Below, one piece after another: positions 54,991-64,000 of a DNA stretch of 64,000 bases. Made by a program: the position numbers and the translations under genes. The notes beneath the pieces were generated by a model. It had not been told where the DNA came from and made no database searches. It saw nothing but the letters and a program-made list of their open reading frames with translations. The DNA lies in the NCBI RefSeq assembly GCF_027596085.1, contig NC_072460.1, positions 11,761,326-11,825,325 on the forward strand. The letters run 5' to 3'. The stretch is from Anoplopoma fimbria (lineage: Eukaryota > Chordata > Actinopteri > Perciformes > Anoplopomatidae). Numbering within the stretch: position 1 is the first letter of the stretch; each line of letters opens with the position of its first letter.

Positions 54991-56403
54991 ACATAAAGTA
55001 ATGCAAATTTGAATCTGCATGCTTCCAAAAAGGTGAAGTGCAACCTTTTTATTCCAAATTGCAAAATGTTAGTTCTTGAAAATAATCAGAGACAACGCTC
55101 TTTCTGTCTTACAAAACAAAGTCGTGGTGAACATGTTTATCGTTGATGAGAATCTAATTTTATATATGTTATGTTATATATATATGTTAATATCCATCTT
55201 GCATTAGAGTTTGCAAAGTGTTCAAAATTCTCAGGAGTACATAGTGAATGCACTGTAATGTTAATTACTTTTCACTAGAAGTCGCCATTTCCACAGACAC
55301 TATATAAACATAACTAAACTAACCCGTTTTACACAAAGCAAGCCATCTGATAAGTGTAGGCTGAACTCATTGACACACATACGGTCCCGTAATTTCCTCC
55401 ATTCGGGTCAAAATAAATGCTTGGAAATAAGGAAAGGTAGGTACACTTGGTTCCATCCCTCAATTTGGATCCAATTCGTTCCGTCCTTCACACAGTGTGT
55501 CCCTGAAAACAATATGCAACCAAAAAGGAAAGTCTGCAGAAAGACACTGTTCTCATCCTTACAGAATACATCTCGAAGGCATAAGAGTGTCTTTGTTCTC
55601 CACCTTTTAATAGTTGACTGAGCTGCCATGGGGGAGGGGCTGCAACTTCATTGTACAGTCCCTTTGTGAAGGAATGCTGCTACACAGATCAGATTGTTTT
55701 GCTTGCTAAGTGAATCTGGGAATCAAGAAATACACAAGCAAGACTTGATACGTACAAAGAGTATTCCAGATACGCACATATGGATGTAGCTAAATTGTGG
55801 GTTCATCTTTAAGGTTTCAGGTTTTAGCCAGGGTCATTGAAACTTGTTCAACAGCTTTGAGTTTTCGGCTGTGAAGAGATGACACCCGTTTGTTTTGGTT
55901 ACAGGCTTGCAGACTTGTTGAACAGGTTATGCCACACTAGAGGCCAAACATGCGCTTAATCAAATACTCATCATGACTGTCGGACCAGATCCTCCCAGCC
56001 TCCACTTACAGAGAGTCAGTTTCAGTTACCCCGCTGGTATGACTAGACAACAAAATCCCATCCTGTCCAACAGGAGGTTTACAGAAGAGATTACCTGACA
56101 CACTACAAGGGAAACTTAAAACTGCATATTGTTATGTTAGGATTACAGTTAATGGTCTGTATGTATCTGTTCAGGCAGGCCCATTACAGCCATGGGTACA
56201 GAATATTTTCCCCTGCGTCACATGGCAAGTAGTCATGGGTTTGTTATGACCTGCTGTCCCATCACATGCATCAATTACATCAAGAACAAATTTGGACTCA
56301 TTGCAACCAACATAATATTAAATTTAAGAATGCAGCAGCCTATACAAAAACAGCCACTCATTTACAGGGGTTCAGATCATATGATACAAAGGTTAGTTTT
56401 ACT

Positions 56404-56640
56404 GAGACTGCAGTGGTTAGAGTTGGTCACCCATAACCACAAGGTTGGAAGTTCAACGACTGGGTTCCACTGACTGTATGTTGAAGTGGCCTTGCGCAAA
56501 ACACTTAACCCAAAGTTGCTCCCAAGACACTTTACAGTAACCCACTTCTCCTAAATGCTTAAAATTGATTCAATGCAGATGTCACATTTCATGTATGTAC
56601 TTGTATGTATATGACAAGTGAAACTAAAACAAAGTTGTAT
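56404..56640 (+). mobile_element. tRNA-derived SINE
   Basis: An A box (TGGTTAGAGTTGG, 56414-56426) and a B-box-like GTTCAACGAC (56451-56460) mark a tRNA-related head. It is followed by a body with 'gaagtggccttgcgcaa' and 'cacttaacccaaagttgct', words shared by common teleost SINEs. The tail is A-rich, near 56640. It is diverged and probably inactive. Confidence 0.65.
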
Positions 56641-57259
56641 AACAAGAACATGCTGTTAATGTTAGTGTATTAAGGAATTTCTTTTTACCCTCAAAATATC
56701 TTCAGTTTAAAATGGACCACTAGTCATTTAGTACAACCAATTATCTCCAGTGTTTTATTTTTCTTTTTTTTTTCAATTTATTTAAAGCAACACTGTTCAG
56801 TGTAATATAATCTCTTCTTCTCCCAATATAACACCAGTACAATATTTTTAATTCCTGGCAAAGTAAACTGTGGCATATGTGTATCCAAATGAAATTCATT
56901 CATGGCACATATTACACATGTTACTGGTGTCTTGAGGTATTTTTATTGTATTTAATAATTATATGGCCGATGGAATAATTTAAATAAATTAACATGAGTG
57001 GGAACAAGCTTTTCACCTTATTTGACTCTGAGAAAATACATTTGTAACTTCACACAAATCACATACAAAAAAACAGTGCAAATTCACATTTCAGTTTTAT
57101 TTTTATTTTTTAAATAACGTATTTGGCCTATTCATTTGATATGTTGTACATTTGGTGTTTAAATTAGATTAAATGGAGTATTATGATAGTATTGCTCAAC
57201 CTAGCTTGACAGGCTTTGACAGCTAATATGCAACGCCTCTCTTCGAATCCGCCTTTTCA

Positions 57260-57706
57260 GAATTGAACCAATCAAAACAGCGGATAGGTGGACCAGGAAT
57301 AGGAGCTCAGCCAATCACAGCGGCTCTCCTCCGCACAGAGCATTACAGCCCTCAGACACAGTTTGTCATCATTACACTGTATCATGTTGGCTGAGGAGTT
57401 GCAGTGCGAATGATTGGTGTCAAATACTCCGGTTGATTTTTTTTGCCAAATTGCGATTTATTTGTGTTTTTATATTTTTTCCGCTGCTGCGCGGGGAAAT
57501 AGTCGGAGCTTTAAGGGTGCTCCGTGTTTTCAAAGCCCGGAATAATCGCTGTCAGTAGGACTACTGTTTTGTTGATGTCATCCGCGGCAGAGCAGTAGCG
57601 ACCTTCAATTTGTAGGCAAGACCAGCATAAACAAAGACTGGGTTTTTTTGGGGTGTTTTTTCCGTCTTTGTTTTGCTTTGTTTTGCTGGAGACAACAGAA
57701 ACGAGG
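57260..57706 (+). promoter_or_regulatory. sort1 promoter region with two CCAAT boxes
   Basis: CCAAT motifs occur at 57268-57272 and 57311-57315, about 395-440 bases before the sort1 start, followed by CpG-containing sequence at 57480-57610. An upstream ORF of seven codons (57574-57597) would lie in the leader if transcription starts before it. The transcription start was not mapped. Confidence 0.5.
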
Positions 57707-60700
57707 ATGGGACTCTTGCTGCGCTCCATACTGCTATTATCTCTTACCACTTTCGCAGCCTGTATAGATTTTCAGCAGGGATCCAAACCCTTCGCACAGT
57801 CGTTTCTGAGGCGTTCAAACATTGAAGAGAAAGCTGCAAACATCATAAAGAGATCTCTGCCCGCATGGCTGTCTGCATCACCAAAGCACGAGATAAAACG
57901 GAGGAGCGCAGAGCAGGGCGACACCTGCAAAGCTCTTCAAGGATACGACACCAAGTTAGCAGACAACACCCACAGTGTAAGTTACCAACTGAGGTCCGGT
58001 TACTGTTCACACGCCTGACAATTAAATGAGCCTCGATAAGGTGATGCGCAGGTGCCAACCAGGTGCACTTATGGGCCTCATCAGCTATTCTGGCTGCTGA
58101 TGGGCTGTTTTCCATTTAACTATAAGCAATGAAGAGATAACAGATAGATACAGCACACATTGCACTCTAGATTTCATTTTCTATTTAAGGCTAAAACGAA
58201 AACAGATAATTAAATCATCAGCATGACCTGCCGAGTTCAAGTCTTTACACCTTAAACAGCTATTAAAGATACCACCTTGGATTTCTGTTGGCTGACAGTT
58301 TTGCCCAACCATGTTTATTTTTCTTTAATATTTGGTGCAGTGAAATACAGTGTAGTGAAACAGTAACAACGCCTATTATTTTTCCTCATGCTTTAAGTCC
58401 TACGTAGGCTCCACTCAGCTTTCCAGCCCCACCAGACTGGTTTACCTCTCAAATGCTCCAGTAATGTCCATGACCTATATATCTCATTCTTCTCAAGGAT
58501 GCAGCTGTATTCTGTATTTGAGGATGCCACTTTTCTGTGCCTCACTGAGAGTGAATCTGTTTACAGGGAAATTGGCCCATTGGGATCCATGTGACTGGCT
58601 GTGTGGTAGTTATTTTGTAATAAGCCTAATTAAAAGCTGTGTTTGTGTGGTAGTGAAAGCAGTTAGCCTTGGCAAGCAGTAACTCTGTTAGGACACAAAG
58701 AGAGCTCAGTGTTGTGTTTGGATAGGACTGAGGGATAAATTTGGTCTCAACAGATGTGTAATGGATTTCACTTTTAAAGCAAAGGAAGTAAAAGCCAGGA
58801 AGTAGCATCCAAATGAATGCGGTTAGTAACATATTTATCTAACTATGCAGTGCAGAGTTCTGTGCCGCTTATTTACCTAGCTCTTCACTGCCATGTGATC
58901 AACTTTGCATTGCAGTCTTTGTATGCTCGGCCCCGGTAATCTAAAGTCGACAGAATTCCTGGAGGCTCAGCTTCGTCATTCCCCGTGAGGTTTCTGTTGC
59001 AGGTCCCATCGGTACTGGAGCTGCTTACAGCATGAGCTACTGAAAGAGACCTGCCTTAAACAGTTTGTGAATGTTCGCATGGCTGGAGAATAAATGGCCC
59101 ATGAATTGGTTTCAGGGAATCAAGACGTTTAGAGAAAGTGTTTTTTGTCAGAGCCACGCTGCTTAATTTACTTGATTTGCACCAAACTAATGTCAGAGAA
59201 AAGTCTGATCCCAGTTTTTTTGGTTGTGTTCAGTAGCTTTATTCAGAAACCGTGTACCTGCTGAGTGGTGCTTCATTTTTTACACTTTGTGATCACACGG
59301 TGCCAGTCAAAGCAATAATCTGGAATCAGTCTGGAGGCAAAATTCACAAATAGGTTTTGACTCCAGTTTATAATTGTGTCAGTTCATCCCTTCTTGCCAG
59401 CTATACTCAAAGTCCTCACTTCATTTAGTGTCATTCACACAGCTATTTAGCAGTACTGCTCAGCTGATGCTGTACATTTTTAAGATGTTTATTTTAATTG
59501 TGTTTACATCTTTTCTCAGTATACCTTCAATGACCTGAGTGGGTCGGTGTCGCTGGCCTGGGTTGGAGACGGCACAGGGGTGAGTGTCATATTCTCTGCT
59601 AATTGCACCTAACATGTCTCTAAAACTGGGCTGTTCCTATGTGACACAAACTTGGCTGGATCAGTCAGTGAACTGTATGTCTGCGTGCAAAGAACCTGGT
59701 TGATTACACAACAAGTTCCCTCACATCAGGGTCTCATCATGCACATTAATAAATGATCCATGCTCCACTTTCCTGAAGCTGAACCTCCTTTTCTCGGCAG
59801 GTCATCCTGGCTTTGACGACTTTTCAGGTGCCCTTCTTCATGATAAGGCTCGGGCAGTCTAAACTCTATCGAAGGTAAATTTCACAATCTCACCTGTTGA
59901 AAAAAAACAACATAGTTTGTATGTGTTTTGTATCTAATTTGAATGGAACCATTTGTCTGCTAGTGAGAACTATGGGAAGTCATTCGAGGATGTGACCAAT
60001 CTCATCAACAACACCTTCATCAGATCAGAGTTTGGCATTGCTATTGGGAACTCTGGGAAAGTAAGTCACGTCCTCATCAAGGGATGTAAATGTGTGTCTT
60101 CTGTGAAGAACCTATAAGGTCTTATCATCACGTATGGTTTCATCAGTCTGAATTTTGGGCTCTGGCTTACAGGTGATCCTGACGGGAGAAGTGTCCGGAG
60201 GTTACGTGTCTCGGCTCTTCGTCTCCAATGACTTTGGAAAGAGTTTCACCCCCCGGGACCTGACCTTCACCCCCCAGTCGCAGATCACATACAACCCTGA
60301 TAATTCCAATGTGCTGCTGGCCCTCAGCAACAGCGTGAGTAGTGAATGTCAAAGAGCTGTATTTTTTAAAGAAAGTAACCAGTGTGGATCAAAGTTAGTC
60401 AATGTGAATTTGAAAGCTCAGATTAGTAATTAGTAATAATACATTTTTCATTCATTTAAGAGGGCAACCAACCTTTTTCATGACAGGTTGTAAAACCCTT
60501 AAGCAAACGCCATCATCTCACTCCCTCATAGCAAGAAGACCCATGTTGGTAACTCATTTGTTTGCACAGGGAACATTTATTAACATGGCTAAGTCTTTTA
60601 TGGGCAGCTCTAGTTTACCAAGTTATGTGTGAGCTGTGTGAACCCTGTAGAGCAGTGTTGTTAGTTGAACCAGGAGTCCATCATTTAACAAATCTTTTTT

Positions 60701-63374
60701 TTTCTGTCCTCAGTATGAACTGTGGCTGTCTGAAGATGTTGGCACCAACTGGAAAAAGATCCACGACATGGTGTGTCTTGTGAAATGGTAAGAGGCATCA
60801 CAAACTTATGATATTAGCATCTTTGTCAGGTGCTCGATAAACAAACAGTGGTGTAATTCGATATCCTCATGTGACTGTGTCTCAGGGAAATCTTTCTAGA
60901 CAGTGAGTTAAGAGAGGTGTGGAAGATCAGCATTCTTATTGGTTTGACATGTAGCAAAGATTTCAAAACATGCCATTGTATCGTCCTTTTCTTTCCCTAC
61001 AACAAGCTAATTATGTAAGATAGTTGAACATGTAAAACCATGTTTTACTCCTTCACAGTTATGTTAACTTGCTCTCCCTCAGTGAGATTTGTTATAACCT
61101 CAAACATGCTCATAATATTTCTCCCAAGCCTTTTATTGCTGTTCCACCTTTGCAAAATAGCCAGTACAACTGCATTGCAGTGCAATCAGTGACTGTTTGA
61201 CTAGCTCTGGTGTGGCCAAGACCTCACCGCATTCTTGTTGTTTTTAGAGGAACTTCCTGGTATATATTGCTTAATAACCTTGAGTTCTCTGGATATCTGT
61301 TCACACTTGAGGCTCCGTTTTCAAGGTCTGAGAGAACTGTATTTACAAAACAGTCTTCATTACTATCCCAAAGACGTTGATCTGAACAATCTCCTGGAAA
61401 ATGGGTCATTCTCTACTGGGCAGGTGCTTTCTGAAGTGAAAGCACAACACTCAAAAGACAGTCAATATTTAGGCAGGGCATGGTGTATGCTGGTTCATTT
61501 AATAAGCCATGTCATGTTATGCTTACTTTCACATTGAAGCAAAACTTATTATGGGAATAGATGGAGAATACATAAAGAATCCAATTTGAGAGCGGATTGA
61601 GTTGAAAGCTCACCGAGAGTTGTTACAGCCTTATCAACAAAGCAGACTGTATCTATATTTTGCTTACATATCCTTGAGTCTGTGGACTCAAATGTGTGTG
61701 TCTGCTTATCTGACATTTTTTGGTACTTTCGTCTCTGATTCTAGGGGAAGGAAAAACACCATCTTCTTTACAGCCAATCACAACGGATCCTGCAGTAAGT
61801 AGCCTTTAGGCAAAATCTGAAATGCAACTTTTGTGCGCATGTACTGAGCAGAAGCACATGAAACATTTTCAACATTCTCAGGACAGTTTTTAAAAATAAG
61901 CGTCTAGATGTTTTTATTGAAACCTTGTGTTTAACATTGATGAACTGGATTAGGATTGGATTATGAATAAAAATTGCTTTCAAGATTTTCATAATCCTCT
62001 TAAATACTGTATGTAACTATTAGATACACTTAGCTACTAAATATGCATAATTTGGTTGCACTTTCATCTCTAAATTGTCTTGTGTTTTTGATTAGGTGAT
62101 CGGGGAATGCTGGAACTGAAGAGGACAACGGACTACGGTAAAAACATCAAGACTGTCGCCAGTAAGATCTACTCCTTCGGCCAGGGTGGACGCTTCCTGT
62201 TTGCCTCTGTTATGACAGGCAAGGTCAGTCTACAGTTGGTCAAAATCACCCGAAAATACAGAAACATGATCAGGCATCCAGAGGGCAAAATATTGTTTGT
62301 GTTTAGACATTTATGTTTGTAAGAAAAAGCTTCAGTCTACTCAATATCAAATGTTTGCTTTTCCTCTAGATCGTTTTTATAACGGGGCATTTGAAATCAA
62401 GCGTTAGGAAAATATTTTTGTCATATTGGTATATTTGGAATAGGCATTCTTCCTGTCTTGATGCTGGTTTAAAAGAGAAGTCATTTGGTTAAATCACCCA
62501 TGAGTAAATATTAGGTATTTTAAAGGAGAATCAGTGTGCTCCTTTAATTATCACAACAGATAGGGAAATGTTCATAGAAAACAACAACTGACCACATTAA
62601 CTTCTATGGTCTGAGTCAGATGAATAGTTTGCTAAACTTGCTCTCCATGGCGAGCTCATGTGGATATTGTTACACTCAAAATACACAGCTCTCATGACTC
62701 GTATTGTGTGCTTATTTTCTGCATGACCCTGATTCCTTATAGCATGAGGTAATTACTCTCCAAACTGCTAATTTTCTCATTATTTCTACTTTCTTTTTTG
62801 TCCTGCTCCCTGTTTTTTTTCTTTCCTGCCACTTTCTCTGCAGGGCACTCTGAGGATGATCCATGTGTCAGTGGACCAGGGTGAGACCTGGAACATGGCA
62901 CAGCTGCCCCCTGTTGGCCACGAGCAGTTCTACTCCATCCTGGCAGCAAACGATGAAATGGTCTTCATGCATGTGGACGAGCCAGGAGGTCAGTCCACAG
63001 AAATCCCATCTGTTTAAAAATATATTTAAGAGCAGGCGACAGTGTATTTGCCTGTTTTGAGAGTGTAATGTAAAAAAAGTTAATCATATGTACTTAAGGA
63101 CTTGCACCATATTAACTCCAATATTTCCTTATTTTAAATGACTAGCTGACACACCCTGCATTTGACTTTTCTCTGCAGTATGTGTGAAATAATTAGTTTT
63201 TCTTTTCTACATTCACAGATACAGGATTTGGGACCATTTATGTATCAGACGACCGGGGCACTGTGTACTCCAAGTCATTGGAGCGCCACCTTTACACCAC
63301 CACGGGGGGCGATACCGACTTCACTAACGTCACCTCCCTGCGAGGAGTTTTCATCACCAGTGTCCTAGCAGAAG
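57707..63374 (+). CDS. sort1: Sortilin, VPS10-domain sorting receptor (partial, exons 1-10)
   Basis: Sortilin is a type I receptor that moves ligands such as neurotensin, proneurotrophins and lipoproteins between Golgi, endosome and cell surface. Coding exons are 57707-57976, 59520-59579, 59801-59874, 59964-60060, 60173-60334, 60714-60787, 61745-61794, 62096-62223, 62844-62988 and 63219-63374. All phases join, giving 1216 nt, and the rest lies beyond the right edge. Residues 1-19 form a signal peptide. A short propeptide ends at a furin-type KRR|S (64-67). The VPS10 beta-propeller follows with Asp-box motifs: [40 protein letters not shown] and [12 protein letters not shown] and NVTS are glycosylation sequons matching the human protein. 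The first ATG of the frame was taken as start and is followed directly by the hydrophobic core. The 10-CC module, membrane span and tail are not in the window. Confidence 0.96.
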
Positions 63375-64000
63375 GTAGCTCTATTCATGCACCTTTGCTT
63401 TGATAAAGGAAAAGCAACATATGCCTGTACTCAAATTCCCCTCAGAAAAACATACACATATGACTTCTCCATTACATGCCAGAGGGAGGGCGTTAAGTAA
63501 ATATTTAATTAGATGTTCAGTGTTAGATGTGCTGTCTGTCTGACGCGGCTGGCTGACAGAAATACCACGTCCCCAGTTAACTTATGACTCCATCATGCCT
63601 GGTGCTCACTGTTTTTTCTGGTGAACAATCTCCTCTGTTTTTCTCCTTTATAAATACAATTTTACTGTCGCACACACAACAACAAAACTACTTAAAGTAG
63701 GATTTGTTGTTGGCAGTGGCTGTATGATAGGAGAGGTTTAAAGAAGCAAAATTTAATCTGGATAACTTTTAAATTTATGAGCAAAATCCGGTCAAACCAT
63801 CTCAAATCTGGAACGTGGACAGATGTGAACGCCCGGTTCTGGTTTTTAACTCGTTTTCTTGCATCCACTCCTCTACACGACCAGTCAGTAGTAACATGAT
63901 TATTGCAAGGGTCTACTCTTGCTTATTTGTAATTTTGGGGCCTGTATGCTGGATTATAGTATCTAGCAGTGAAGTGGCAGGTTGCAACCAGTTGAAATGT
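63375..64000 (+). other. Start of sort1 intron 10
   Basis: Follows the donor AAG|GTAGCT. No further exon resembling the next part of the VPS10 domain is present before the window ends. Confidence 0.8.

Larger units (their letters stand above)
54187..57259. other. Intergenic region between sypl2 and sort1 (divergent genes)
   Basis: No supported exon. PSMA5 occupies this place in mammals, and no frame here resembles a proteasome alpha subunit. It holds the dispersed repeat at 54752-54990 and a tRNA-derived SINE at 56404-56640. The first ~130 bases are G/C-rich sequence upstream of the sypl2 start. Confidence 0.7.

Overview
The window is ordinary protein-coding chromosome from a ray-finned fish, probably a percomorph teleost. 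The evidence is multi-exon genes with GT-AG introns, proteins with clear vertebrate family matches, long CA microsatellites, a tRNA-derived SINE and fish-type interspersed repeats. There are no prokaryotic operons, CRISPR arrays or phage genes. I assembled exons by hand from open frames, splice consensus and phase. In each multi-exon gene the phases join without a break.

Layout, left to right: gnai3 (minus, seven of eight coding exons, the last lying beyond base 1), gpr61 (minus, one coding exon), an 18 kb gene-poor interval, amigo1 (plus, one coding exon with an upstream leader exon), atxn7l2 (minus, nine coding exons), a synaptophysin-family gene in the sypl2 position (minus, six coding exons) and sort1 (plus, first ten coding exons, running off the right edge).

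This is the order and relative orientation of the human 1p13.3 block GNAI3-GPR61-AMIGO1-(CYB561D1)-ATXN7L2-SYPL2-(PSMA5)-SORT1. CYB561D1 and PSMA5 are not visible at the expected places. The genes are neighbours by ancestry, not a pathway. Their products cover inhibitory G-protein signalling (gnai3), an orphan receptor (gpr61), neuronal adhesion (amigo1), a SAGA-related nuclear factor (atxn7l2), a four-pass vesicle or membrane protein (sypl2) and a sorting receptor (sort1).

I found no convincing new biological system. The points most worth checking are: a 140-bp CA/TG tract a few bases from the gnai3 exon 6 acceptor; apparent loss of two of four zinc ligands in the SCA7 motif of atxn7l2; a 596-bp element with perfect 20-bp terminal inverted repeats between atxn7l2 and sypl2; a sypl gene that sits where SYPL2 should be but reads more like SYPL1; and a long intergenic hairpin near 24.06 kb.
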